From Azospirillum ramasamyi (GTDB lineage: Bacteria; Pseudomonadota; Alphaproteobacteria; Azospirillales; Azospirillaceae): 64,000 bases of DNA. This document shows positions 56,313 to 64,000 of this stretch, piece by piece (the first letter of the stretch is position 1; each line of letters starts with the position of its first letter). The notes below the pieces were generated by a model that saw nothing but the letters and a program-made list of their open reading frames with translations, did not search any database and was not told where the DNA came from. The translations under genes were made by a program, and so were the position numbers. The DNA is taken from positions 124,001 to 188,000 of the forward strand of contig NZ_CP029832.1 in NCBI RefSeq assembly GCF_003233655.1, read 5' to 3'.

Positions 56313-59300
56313 TCAAATTGCGCTTTCCTTCCTTTTCCTTTGCGCCTTGCGGACGATCGCCTCGATGCAGTCCAGCACCCGTTCGGCGTTGGCGAGCCTG
56401 CTGTCGGCGTCGGGCGCCTCCAGCGCGGCGGTCAGCCGGTCGTCCTGCGCGCGCAGCAAGCCCTTGGAGCGCTTCGCCAGCGTCGCCGCCCGCTTTTCGG
56501 CGCGGTCCCCGCGCAGGGTCGCCGCCACCCCGGCCGGGCCGCAGCCGAGCGAGGCGATCCCCAGCGACCGGCAGCGGAAGCGCAGGGATGCGATGGACAG
56601 CAGACGCTCCACCGGGTCGGGCAGCGGGCCGAAACGGTCCTCCATCTCCTCGCGCAGGGCGTCCAGCTCGCCGGCCTCGCGGGTGCGGGCGATGCGGCGG
56701 TGCAGGCCGATGCGCAGCTCCTCCTCCGGGATGTAGGCGGCCGGGATGCAATGGGGAACCGCGACCGTCACCTCCGGATCCCAGCGCTCGTCCGGCTGGC
56801 GGCGCAGCGACCGCAGGGCGTCGGCCAGGATGCGCTGGTACAGCTCCGTCCCCACCGCGCGCAGGTGGCCGGTCTGGTCCTCGCCCAGCAGGTCGCCCGC
56901 CCCGCGCTGGTCGAGGTCGAGCATGCTCAGCACGAAGCCGCCGCCCAGGCTTTCGATCACCTCCAGCGAGCCGAGCCGGCGGGCCGCCCGCTCCTCCAGC
57001 GGGTTGTCGGGATCGGTCAGCAGATAGGCGTAGCCCTGGACCGCCCCGCGCCCGACCCGGCCGCGCAGCTGGTGCAGCTGGCCCAGCCCGAACAGGTCGG
57101 GGCGGAACAGCAGCAGCGTGTTGGCACGCGGAATGTCGATGCCGGATTCGATGATCGGCGTCGACAGCAGGATGTCGCACTCGCCATCGACGAAGCCCAT
57201 CACCGCGTCGTCCAGCGCCGCCGCTCCCAGCCGGCCATGCGCCACGGCGATGCGCGCGTCCGGCACGAGGTCGCTTATCCAGTCCTCAAGCTCCCTCAAA
57301 TCCGCGATGCGCGGGGTGACGCAGAAGGCCTGCCCGCCGCGGCCGAGTTCGCGCAACAGGGCGGCGCGGGCGGTGGCGGGATCGCGCGGGGTCACGGCGG
57401 TGCGCACCGGCCGGCGGCGGGCAGGCGGGGTGTCGATGATGCTGAGCCCGCGCAGCCCCGCCAATGCCCCCTGCAGCGTGCGCGGGATCGGCGTCGCGCT
57501 CAAGGCCAGGCTGTGAACGCCCTTGGTCCGCCGTTTCAGCGCCTGCTTCTGCGCGGCGCCGAAACGCTGCTCCTCGTCCACCACCATCAGGCCCAGGCGC
57601 TGGAAGCGGACATCCTTGCACAGCAGCGCATGGGTGCCGATGACGATGTCCACCGACCCGTCGGCCAGCCCGGCGCGCACCCGCCCGGCCTCCGCCTTGA
57701 CCATGGCGCCGGTCAGGGGCTCGACCGTCAGGCCGAAGCCGGCGAAACGGCGGCGGAACACGTCCAGATGCTGGCGGGCGAGGACGGAGGTCGGCGCCAT
57801 CACCGCCACCTGATGGCCGGCGAAGGCCACGGCGGCGGCGGCGCGCAAGGCCACCTCCGTCTTGCCGTATCCGACGTCGGCGCAGACCAGATGGTCCATC
57901 GGGTTCCCCCGGCGCATGGCGTCGAGCACGGACCGGATGGCGTGATTCTGCCCCTCCGTCAGATCGAAGCCGAACCGGGCATTGAAGCGGCGCATGCGGT
58001 CGGCCGGCGGCTCGATGACCGGCCCCTCCTCCCGCGCGCGCCGCCGCGCTTCGCGCAGGATGCCCTTGGCGGTCTCGCCGATCTCCGCCTCCAGCACCGC
58101 GCGGCGGTCCAGCCAGCCGGCGTTCTTCAGGCTGTCGAGCCGGGCGCCGGTGTCGGCCGAGCCGTGGCGCCACAACCGGTCGAAGTCGGAGGTCGGCACC
58201 AGCAGCCGGTCGTCATGGGCATAGTCCAGCACCAGGAAATCGGCGGTGGACTCGCCGCCGGCGCCGTCATCCGACGCGATGGCCTCCAGCCCGACCAGCT
58301 GGCCGATGCCGTAATCCAGATGGACGACGAAGTCGCCGGGTGCCAGTTCCGACGGCGCCAGCGGCGGCCGGGCCGGTGCCTCCCTGCCCGCCTCCCCGAC
58401 ATGGCGCGGCGCCACCAGAACGGTCATGCCATCGCAGACGAAGCCGCCGCCGGTCCGCAGCGCCAGCACGGCGCAGCCGCCCGGCGCGAGCGGCGGGTCC
58501 GGCCAGCGGTCCAGCCGCGGCAACGGCCGCCCCAGCACCGCCTCCGCCCGCTCCGCCAGCCGGTCCACCTCATCGGCCCGGCCGCCCGGACGCGGCACGA
58601 GCAGCACGGCGCCGCCATCCTCGACCAGCGCCGCGGCCCGGCGCAGCAGCGTGCGTTCGGTCCGCACCGCCTCCACCACCGGAGCGCCCGACACCTCCAC
58701 CGGCAGCACGCTGCGGCCGGCCATCCTCTCTTCCAGGGATTCGGCGTCGATCAGTCGCCGCTCCAGCACCGGAACCGGCAGGATGCAGGCGTCGTCGCGG
58801 CGGATGCGGCGGTCGGGACCGGACCCGGCGAGATCGTCGGCCCTCGCCTCGAACCGGTCGCGCGCGCCGGCATCCAGTACCACCAGGGCATCCGGCAGCA
58901 GGTCGAGCAGCAGCGGGCAGTCATCGAAGACATTGGGAAGCTGAAGATCGAAGGCGTAGGGCCGCCGGCCTTCCTCCAGATCCCGCCGCAACTCCTCCGG
59001 CAGGACATAGCCCAGCTTCGCAAGGTTGGCCGTCAGCCGGTCGAGCATCTCCGGCCCGACGACCAGATCGGTGACAGGACCGAGCGTAACCTCGTCGATG
59101 GAGGCGGTGGAGCGCTGCGAAACCGGGTCGAACAACCGTAGTTCGCGCACCACCCCGTCGGAGATGTCGCAGCGGACCGGCCGGTCGCCGTCGCCGGGGA
59201 ACACCTCCACCACCGCGCCGCGGATCGCCGCCTCGCCGGGTTCGTCGACACGCTCATCCAGCACATAGCCGGACCTGGCGAACCAGCCGCGCCATGCCGC

Positions 59301-59744
59301 CTCGTCATAGGCCATGCCGCGGGTCACGTGGAACCGTGCGCCGGTCCAGGCATCCGGCGGCGGCAGCCGTTGCAGGGCGAGGTCGGCCGAGGCCACCACC
59401 AGCCGCCCGCCCGCCGGCTCCGCCTCATCGGCAAGCCGCATCAGCCCGGCGGCGCGGCGACCCAGCACGGCGCGCGACGGCGCGGCACGGTTCCCCGCGG
59501 CGGTTTCGTCGATCGGCAGCAGCACGACATCGAGGTCGGGCGCGATGTCGCCGGCCAAGGCGGCCAGCCGGGCGGCACGCCCATCGCTGCGCGCGAGCAG
59601 CAGGACACCGCCGGGGCGGCGGGCGAGCGCCGTCAGTCGGACGGCAAGTTCGCCTTCGCTCCCGACGGACAGGCAGGTCGATCCCGGCGGCGGAGAGGAC
59701 GGCACTTCGGGGGCGGAATCGGCGACGGGAGCTCCGTCAAGCAT
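56313..59744 (-). CDS. Mfd-like transcription-repair coupling factor or divergent paralogue
   Basis: About 1143 residues. In order: a UvrB-like N-terminal region, an RNA-polymerase-interaction (CarD-like) domain (GDFVVHLDYGIGQLVGLEAI), SF2 helicase motor with Walker A ADVGYGKTEVALRAA (Lys628), DEEQ (about 723), SATPIPRTLQGA and RVGRGAVQGYAYL, and a C-terminal TRCF domain (MEDRFGPLPDPVERLL). Mfd removes stalled RNA polymerase and recruits UvrA. Several places differ from the usual alphaproteobacterial text, so it may be a second copy. Start uncertain: ATG 59744 or GTG 59783, neither with a good ribosome-binding site. Confidence 0.85.
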   Translation of the reverse strand: MLDGAPVADSAPEVPSSPPPGSTCLSVGSEGELAVRLTALARRPGGVLLLARSDGRAARLAALAGDIAPDLDVVLLPIDETAAGNRAAPSRAVLGRRAAGLMRLADEAEPAGGRLVVASADLALQRLPPPDAWTGARFHVTRGMAYDEAAWRGWFARSGYVLDERVDEPGEAAIRGAVVEVFPGDGDRPVRCDISDGVVRELRLFDPVSQRSTASIDEVTLGPVTDLVVGPEMLDRLTANLAKLGYVLPEELRRDLEEGRRPYAFDLQLPNVFDDCPLLLDLLPDALVVLDAGARDRFEARADDLAGSGPDRRIRRDDACILPVPVLERRLIDAESLEERMAGRSVLPVEVSGAPVVEAVRTERTLLRRAAALVEDGGAVLLVPRPGGRADEVDRLAERAEAVLGRPLPRLDRWPDPPLAPGGCAVLALRTGGGFVCDGMTVLVAPRHVGEAGREAPARPPLAPSELAPGDFVVHLDYGIGQLVGLEAIASDDGAGGESTADFLVLDYAHDDRLLVPTSDFDRLWRHGSADTGARLDSLKNAGWLDRRAVLEAEIGETAKGILREARRRAREEGPVIEPPADRMRRFNARFGFDLTEGQNHAIRSVLDAMRRGNPMDHLVCADVGYGKTEVALRAAAAVAFAGHQVAVMAPTSVLARQHLDVFRRRFAGFGLTVEPLTGAMVKAEAGRVRAGLADGSVDIVIGTHALLCKDVRFQRLGLMVVDEEQRFGAAQKQALKRRTKGVHSLALSATPIPRTLQGALAGLRGLSIIDTPPARRRPVRTAVTPRDPATARAALLRELGRGGQAFCVTPRIADLRELEDWISDLVPDARIAVAHGRLGAAALDDAVMGFVDGECDILLSTPIIESGIDIPRANTLLLFRPDLFGLGQLHQLRGRVGRGAVQGYAYLLTDPDNPLEERAARRLGSLEVIESLGGGFVLSMLDLDQRGAGDLLGEDQTGHLRAVGTELYQRILADALRSLRRQPDERWDPEVTVAVPHCIPAAYIPEEELRIGLHRRIARTREAGELDALREEMEDRFGPLPDPVERLLSIASLRFRCRSLGIASLGCGPAGVAATLRGDRAEKRAATLAKRSKGLLRAQDDRLTAALEAPDADSRLANAERVLDCIEAIVRKAQRKRKESAI

Positions 59745-59865
59745 GATGGGCAGACATGGTGGGTGGGCTCCGGTCGGTGACACCGTGCGGCGGGAAGGCC
59801 GCAGGGTGTCAACACCGCGAAGCCTCTCCGGTTTCCTACCCTTCAGTCTAGCGGAACCCTGCCGG

Positions 59866-60651
59866 TCAATGCAGCGTCAACCAGCCGACCAGCACGGCGA
59901 GGAAGGCGCCGGCCGTCGATCCCAGGACGGTCAGCAGCGGCGACCAGCCCGCCCCGGTGTTCTTTTCGGCTGCGGCCCCGTCCAGCCCGCGCAGGGTCTG
60001 GTCCATCCGCATCAGGAACACCTCCAGGCCGCCGACGCGCTCCGTCAGATCCTGCAGGGCGGCATTGACGGCCTCGCTCCACTCCGCCTGGGCGGTCTCG
60101 ACACGGGTCGCATCGGCGCGCAGAGCCGCCACCCCTTCGCCGGCATCGCGGATCAGCCGGGCGATGGTCTGCTGGGCGGCGGCAAGCTGGCGCTGGTCGC
60201 CGCGAAGCGCGTCGATCCGCTCGCCGATGCGCTGCAGATGCGGCCCCAGCACGCGGTCGAGCCGCTGGTCCTCCGGGTTCGGCTGAGCGAAGGTCGCCGT
60301 CTCGCCCGTGGAGGGGGAGCGGAGGACGGCCACCACCCGCGACGGGTCGGCGCCCTCGGGCAGCGTCAGCTCGGCTTCGAAGGCGTGCGCGCCGTCGCCG
60401 ATGCCGCCACTGGCCAGATCGGCACGCGGACGGTCGGCCAGCACCCGCGCCAGCGTCACCGGCGGACCGCCGTCCCGCTCCAGCCGCAGTTCCACCTCCA
60501 GCCGGTCGCCGGGATGATTGCCGTCCCAGCCCCAGCCGAAGACGCGACCACCCTGAAGGGCGTCGATATGGCCGACGATCGCGACCCCCTGCGGCGCTTC
60601 CTCCGCGGGGGCGGAGTCGTGAAGCTCGACGATCTTGGCGGTGGCGGACAT
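59866..60651 (-). CDS. Membrane-anchored coiled-coil protein with an N-terminal GW-rich beta domain
   Basis: 261 residues. Residues about 22-110 form a beta domain (GHIDALQGGRVFGWGWDGNHPG through GGIGDGAHAFEAEL) of a type I have seen in surface-polysaccharide proteins and glycosyltransferases. Residues about 130-225 are a long coiled coil rich in Arg/Gln/Glu. A single C-terminal helix (LLTVLGSTAGAFLAVLVGWL) anchors it. It lies directly downstream of the pyruvyl transferase gene in a glycan locus. It may organise or measure a polysaccharide assembly complex; that is inference. Confidence 0.6.
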   Translation of the reverse strand: MSATAKIVELHDSAPAEEAPQGVAIVGHIDALQGGRVFGWGWDGNHPGDRLEVELRLERDGGPPVTLARVLADRPRADLASGGIGDGAHAFEAELTLPEGADPSRVVAVLRSPSTGETATFAQPNPEDQRLDRVLGPHLQRIGERIDALRGDQRQLAAAQQTIARLIRDAGEGVAALRADATRVETAQAEWSEAVNAALQDLTERVGGLEVFLMRMDQTLRGLDGAAAEKNTGAGWSPLLTVLGSTAGAFLAVLVGWLTLH

Positions 60652-60682
60652 GGAACCCGTTCCGGTTGGTTGGAGGAGATTT

Positions 60683-60709
60683 CACCCTCTTCCGAAACGG
60701 GAGAGGGTG
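60683..60709. repeat. CACCCTC...GAGGGTG hairpin between surface-glycan genes
   Basis: Arms CACCCTCTTCC and GGGAGAGGGTG pair almost perfectly around a short loop. It lies between the pyruvyl transferase gene (ends 60720) and the coiled-coil gene (starts 60651), so it may set different mRNA levels for the two. It resembles other CCCTC/GAGGG palindromes in this window. Confidence 0.6.
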
Positions 60710-60719
60710 ATTTGGGCAC

Positions 60720-61907
60720 TCACGCCGCCTTGCGGTCGGTGCTACGGCGCATGGCGTGGCTCGGCATGCGGTGGGGGACGTAGTTCTCGTCCAGGAACTC
60801 CCGCATGTCGCGATAGCGCTGGTAGTAGGTGCGGTTGAACTTCTCGAACAGGCTCTGGTCCCAGTATTCCTCGAGGACGAAGGGCTTGTCCGAATAGACG
60901 TTGTAGCAGGGGATCGCGAAGGTCTCCGCGAACTCCGCCGTGCGGCTGTCATAGCTGAAATAGACCGACGGCGTGGCGTTCGACAGGGCCATCAGGTTGC
61001 CGTGCAGGCGGTAGCCCAGCACCAGATCCTTCGACCGCACCAGGTTCTCGTAGTCGGCGACGACGTCCGAGTACCACAGGCGCTCGCGGTACAGCGCGTC
61101 CATCTCGTCGTCGAAATACCACTGCTTCAGCCAGGCGCTGTCATGCAGCTGCGTCCATGCCTCCGCCTTCTGTTCGTCGGTGCCCCACAACAGCTTCTTC
61201 TCCTCGACCTCGCCCTGCATCATCAGCACGGTGTCGAAGCGGCGGGAGATGTCCTTCACGAAGTCGCGGTGGCGCTCCAGATACTTGCGGACGTCCGGCG
61301 AATAATGCTTGGACACCTCGCGGCGCATGGTGATGCCGACCTTGCGCACGTTGTCGAGATCCGGCAGGTCGATGCGCAGTTCCGGGTCGCGGTTGCGGAA
61401 GGCGGTCGGACAGCCGACGATGCGGGTGTTCTTGATGCCCAGATCCCACAGCACTTCGGCGGTGTAGGTGCCGCGCACGCCCAGCGTCGTCGACTTGTCG
61501 GCGATGGTCCGCCAGATGCGCTTGCTTTCCTCGGTCAGCGTCAGCTTGCCGGTGGCCGGCGCCTGGGCGCCGACGCCGAAGGCGATGACGGGGATGCGCA
61601 GCTTGGCCAGCACCTGCAGGGTCGCCGCCGGCCAGTCCATCGCATCGTGGATGTAGTTGCTGCCGCGCAGGAAGACGTAATCGTATTCGGCGTTGATGCG
61701 ATCAACGACCTCCTGCCGGAACTCGCGGATCTCCAGCACGTCGAGCTTGTCGTAGGCCAGCAGCTTCAACGAGGAATCGAAAACGAACGCGTCGCCGATG
61801 TTGTGATAGTGGTCGATGCTGCGCTGAATGTCCTGGTAGCTGTACCAACGCACGCAGTCGTGATCATAGACTTCGCCCGACGGAATCATGACGAGGATGT
61901 TGGCCAC
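60720..61907 (-). CDS. Polysaccharide pyruvyl transferase family protein
   Basis: 395 residues of the PS_pyruv_trans (CsaB-like) fold: DAFVFDSSLKLL region, DYVFLRGSNYIHDAM, a Rossmann-like middle (RIPVIAFGVGAQAP, TLGVRGTYTAEVLWDLGIKN) and the family motif LGYRLHGNLMALS with the conserved histidine. Such enzymes add ketal-linked pyruvate to surface glycans, though some distant members do other glycan chemistry. A GTG start at 61907 is chosen for GGGAGAG five bases upstream; the frame is open to 61934. It belongs to a glycan assembly locus with the GT4 gene upstream. Confidence 0.82.
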   Translation of the reverse strand: MANILVMIPSGEVYDHDCVRWYSYQDIQRSIDHYHNIGDAFVFDSSLKLLAYDKLDVLEIREFRQEVVDRINAEYDYVFLRGSNYIHDAMDWPAATLQVLAKLRIPVIAFGVGAQAPATGKLTLTEESKRIWRTIADKSTTLGVRGTYTAEVLWDLGIKNTRIVGCPTAFRNRDPELRIDLPDLDNVRKVGITMRREVSKHYSPDVRKYLERHRDFVKDISRRFDTVLMMQGEVEEKKLLWGTDEQKAEAWTQLHDSAWLKQWYFDDEMDALYRERLWYSDVVADYENLVRSKDLVLGYRLHGNLMALSNATPSVYFSYDSRTAEFAETFAIPCYNVYSDKPFVLEEYWDQSLFEKFNRTYYQRYRDMREFLDENYVPHRMPSHAMRRSTDRKAA

Positions 61908-62104
61908 GGCGGCTCTCCCTGGGTTCTGCGGCAATAGGGATGGGTAAAGCCCGGATCGTCGCCGGGCAAATTCGAATCAGCGCACAGAATCCGCATGGAG
62001 CGGCCCTGTGGATTTCATTTCGACCTTACCAATTTATTCTGTTCATGATGGAATGAATTATTCTCCGAATTCGAAAATATCACAGGCTACCCTAATTTTC
62101 CCTG

Positions 62105-63418
62105 TCATGACCTCTGCGCCACCGCCCGTTCGGGAATGGAGGGCGCCGCCCCGCTGGCGGCCAGGAGCGCGTCGAAGACCTCGGCATGCTGGCGGGCACA
62201 TTCGGCGCGATCGATCGGGCGGCGGATGCGCAGACGCAGGCGGTCCCACAGGTCGGCGGAAGTCAGCGCCTCCGTCATGCGGTCCACCAGATCCTCGACG
62301 CTGCCGTTGCGGAAATGCAGGCCGTCGACGCCGTGGGTCACCTTTTCCGACATGCCGCCGATGTTGCTGGCGATGATCGGGCGGCCGTGCAGGAAGGCCT
62401 CCTGGATGACGACGGGGGAGTTTTCCCACCAGATCGACGGGATGATCATCCAATCGACGTCCTTCATCAGCCCAGGCAGTTCGGCGGAACGGTAGCTGCC
62501 GTAGAAGCGCACCCGGTCGCCGGCCTTCTCCACCGCGTCGTTGAAACGCTTCTGATAGGCCTCCGGCTGGCGTTCCAAGTTGCCGCCGAAGATCATCAGC
62601 GCACCGTCCTCGCCCCAAGCCTTCTCGGAGATGCGCGACACCGCCTCGACCAGCAGATGGGCGCCCTTGAACTCGGTCAGCTGGCCGAAGAAGGCGAAGC
62701 GGTTGCGCTTGCCGCCGCGTGCGAGCGGGCGCGGCGGGGCGATGCCCTCGATGGTCAGGCCGTTCTCGATCATGCGGAACTTCTCGCGCGGCAGCCCCCA
62801 GTCGACATAGCGGTCGATCAGGAAGTTCGACGGGCTGACGTAGAAGTCGGCCTGCTCCAGGAAGGTCTTCAGGAACAGCTCGCGCTTGAAGAACTCCGCC
62901 TCGCCGATGTGCGGGAAGCAGCCGGCGCAGTCGGCCGGGCTGGAGCGGTAGCACAGCGTATTGCGGCTGGTCTTCACCATCTGGCCGTGGTGATGGCAGA
63001 TCGACAGGTATTCGTGCAGCGTCACCACGATGGGGACGCGCGGCAGGGCCTGGCGCACCGCCTGGATCGTCTCGATCCCCAACCCCAGGAAATGGTGGAA
63101 GTTCACCACGTCCGGCTGAAGGTCGCGGACATAGCGGACAAAGTCCTTTTCCAGCCCCGGCAGGTTGCGGTTGGACAGGCGGAAATGGTCGTAGTCGTTG
63201 GCGTAATACAGCACCTCCCGCTCCTTCTGGCGCAGAGCCATCAGGGCGGAGCCGCGATGCTGGGCGATGGGCGGCGCCACGCGGGCCAGATAGTGACTCT
63301 CCCAGCCCGGCAGGTCGTGCAGACCGTTGTGCAGGTTGTAGGAGGCGACCTCACCCCCGCCCAGCGAGAAGGAGGGGTGGCCATGGCTGATGATCAGCGC
63401 GCGCTTGGTCTTGCTCAT
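62105..63418 (-). CDS. Glycosyltransferase family 4 protein
   Basis: 437 residues, GT-B fold. The N-domain opens with RALIISHGHPSFSLGGGEVASYNL and contains a cysteine-rich loop (ICHHHGQM, TLCYRSSPADCAGCF) typical of a GT4 subgroup. The C-domain has FAFFGQLTEFKGAHLLVEA and the nucleotide-sugar motif ENSPVVIQEAFLHGRPIIASNIGGMSE with the conserved E-x7-E pattern. It transfers a sugar from a nucleotide donor onto a growing glycan at the cytoplasmic face. ATG at 63418 has only a weak ribosome-binding site. Confidence 0.9.
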   Translation of the reverse strand: MSKTKRALIISHGHPSFSLGGGEVASYNLHNGLHDLPGWESHYLARVAPPIAQHRGSALMALRQKEREVLYYANDYDHFRLSNRNLPGLEKDFVRYVRDLQPDVVNFHHFLGLGIETIQAVRQALPRVPIVVTLHEYLSICHHHGQMVKTSRNTLCYRSSPADCAGCFPHIGEAEFFKRELFLKTFLEQADFYVSPSNFLIDRYVDWGLPREKFRMIENGLTIEGIAPPRPLARGGKRNRFAFFGQLTEFKGAHLLVEAVSRISEKAWGEDGALMIFGGNLERQPEAYQKRFNDAVEKAGDRVRFYGSYRSAELPGLMKDVDWMIIPSIWWENSPVVIQEAFLHGRPIIASNIGGMSEKVTHGVDGLHFRNGSVEDLVDRMTEALTSADLWDRLRLRIRRPIDRAECARQHAEVFDALLAASGAAPSIPERAVAQRS

Positions 63419-63479
63419 CGTGTGACCGTTCGTTCGAGGCTGGGGGAGAAGTGGTTGTGTCGCTTGCCCCAACCCAACC

Positions 63480-63500
63480 CTCCCCCGCCGGGCGGGGGAG
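63480..63500. repeat. Short perfect GC palindrome between glycosyltransferase genes
   Basis: CTCCCCCGC (63480-63488) and GCGGGGGAG (63492-63500) around a three-base loop. It sits in the gap between the cut-off gene at the window edge and the GT4 gene, without a T-run. It is similar in composition to the elements at 7892-7988 and 60683-60709. Confidence 0.6.
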
Positions 63501-63537
63501 GAAGTGAGTGCTGAGGCGGAAGGGTGGAGGCAGAACC

Positions 63538-64000
63538 TCAGGCCGCGATGGACGCCTTCCAGCGCTCCGCGAAGCTCCATTCGTCGACCAGCGCGCTCAT
63601 GCGCTCCAACCGGGGGTCGCGGGCGTGGCGGGGGTGTTCGTCGACCGCCACCAGCCGGACCTTCGGCAGCCACAGGCAGGAGCCGCCGGCCGCCCGCACC
63701 CGCAGGCACAAATCCAGCCCCTTCGGCTCCGGCGCCAGATAGCGGCCGCCTTCGGCCATCCCCCGCACCAGAAGCTCGCGCGGCAGCAGGGCGCAGTCCG
63801 CCGAGGCGGCATCAACCGCCGACGCCTCCTGCTCCTTCAGCCAATCGCGCGGATAGCCGGCGAAGCGGCGCTCGTATGCAACGCCGCCCGGCCCTTCCAC
63901 CGCGACGATGCCGGCGAAGCGGATCGAGTGGTCCTCGTACAGCAGGGTCGGGCTGACCATGACGGGTGCCAGGGCGGCGGAGCCCACGGCATTGGGCCTG
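63538..64000 (-). CDS. Glycosyltransferase family 2-like protein (N-terminal part beyond the window)
   Basis: The frame is open through the right edge, so only about the last 154 residues are seen. They fit the C-terminal part of GT2 proteins: PTLLYEDHSIRFAGIVAVEG, ERRFAGYPRDW, ADCALLPRELLVRGMA (acceptor-loop region), then GLDLCLRVRAAGGSCLWLPKVRLV. The GTG at 63985-63987 is an internal codon rather than the start. It probably belongs to the same surface-glycan locus as the GT4 and pyruvyl transferase genes. Confidence 0.65.
   Translation of the reverse strand, partial: RPNAVGSAALAPVMVSPTLLYEDHSIRFAGIVAVEGPGGVAYERRFAGYPRDWLKEQEASAVDAASADCALLPRELLVRGMAEGGRYLAPEPKGLDLCLRVRAAGGSCLWLPKVRLVAVDEHPRHARDPRLERMSALVDEWSFAERWKASIAA

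Overview
The window is GC-rich, densely packed DNA (about two thirds G+C by eye) from an alphaproteobacterium. The gene repertoire (fused MaoC-phosphate acetyltransferase, HWE-type kinases, bacteriophytochrome, PQQ alcohol dehydrogenase with its ABC and SoxYZ-like satellites, surface-polysaccharide genes) fits Azospirillum or a close Rhodospirillales relative. That placement is an inference from gene content. I saw no rRNA, tRNA, CRISPR array or complete insertion sequence, so the region looks chromosomal or chromid-like.

Layout. 0-6 kb: the end of a siderophore-type ABC ATPase, a lipoprotein, a histidine phosphatase, a DUF6152/DUF6644-like pair and a very large polytopic patatin-like protein. 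6.4-12 kb: a small unknown protein, GAPDH, then acetate kinase, MaoC-Pta and a formate/nitrite channel, with AT-rich palindromes as candidate operators. 12.4-18.7 kb: an ABC-2 exporter pair, a gamma-carbonic-anhydrase-like protein, a decayed sensor-kinase fragment, a membrane protein, an acyl-CoA ligase, a PAS protein and an SH3 protein. 18.9-22.1 kb: a double-domain KaiC-like ATPase beside a hybrid histidine kinase with an N-terminal pseudo-receiver.

22.2-33.4 kb: a complete aerobic nicotinate (vitamin B3) catabolic cluster. nicT, nicF, nicE, nicD and nicC run leftward; nicX, nicR, nicA and nicB run rightward from one AT-rich divergent promoter. Together they encode uptake and every step from nicotinate through 6-hydroxynicotinate, 2,5-dihydroxypyridine, N-formylmaleamate, maleamate and maleate to fumarate, plus a MarR regulator.

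33.5-41.2 kb: a divergent MocR regulator and EamA exporter, an unannotated 28-residue membrane peptide at 36037-36123, and a tightly coupled red-light module (bacteriophytochrome kinase, Rcp-type regulator, receiver-PAS-HWE kinase, stand-alone receiver) closed by a strong terminator.

41.3-55.1 kb: a periplasmic metal and quinoprotein island. It holds a PCu(A)C copper chaperone, a DUF2946-like protein, an SsuABC-like importer, a Cache protein, a PedF-like cytochrome c, a PQQ alcohol dehydrogenase carrying the lanthanide-type Asp-x-Asp signature, a metallo-beta-lactamase-fold protein with a damaged metal motif, a fused SoxYZ-like carrier, a MoxJ-like binding protein and, divergently, a four-gene ABC system resembling PedA1A2BC/Lut. 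An identical 12-bp motif lies upstream of two of its transcription units. I regard this island as the most interesting system here: a lanthanide-type alcohol oxidation machine with its own uptake system and an uncharacterised thiol-carrier relay.

55.1-64 kb: Ada, an Mfd-like helicase that may be a divergent paralogue, and the start of a cell-surface glycan locus (GW-rich coiled-coil membrane protein, polysaccharide pyruvyl transferase, GT4 and a cut-off GT2-like protein). Short GC-rich palindromes with a CCCTC/GAGGG core recur in several gaps.
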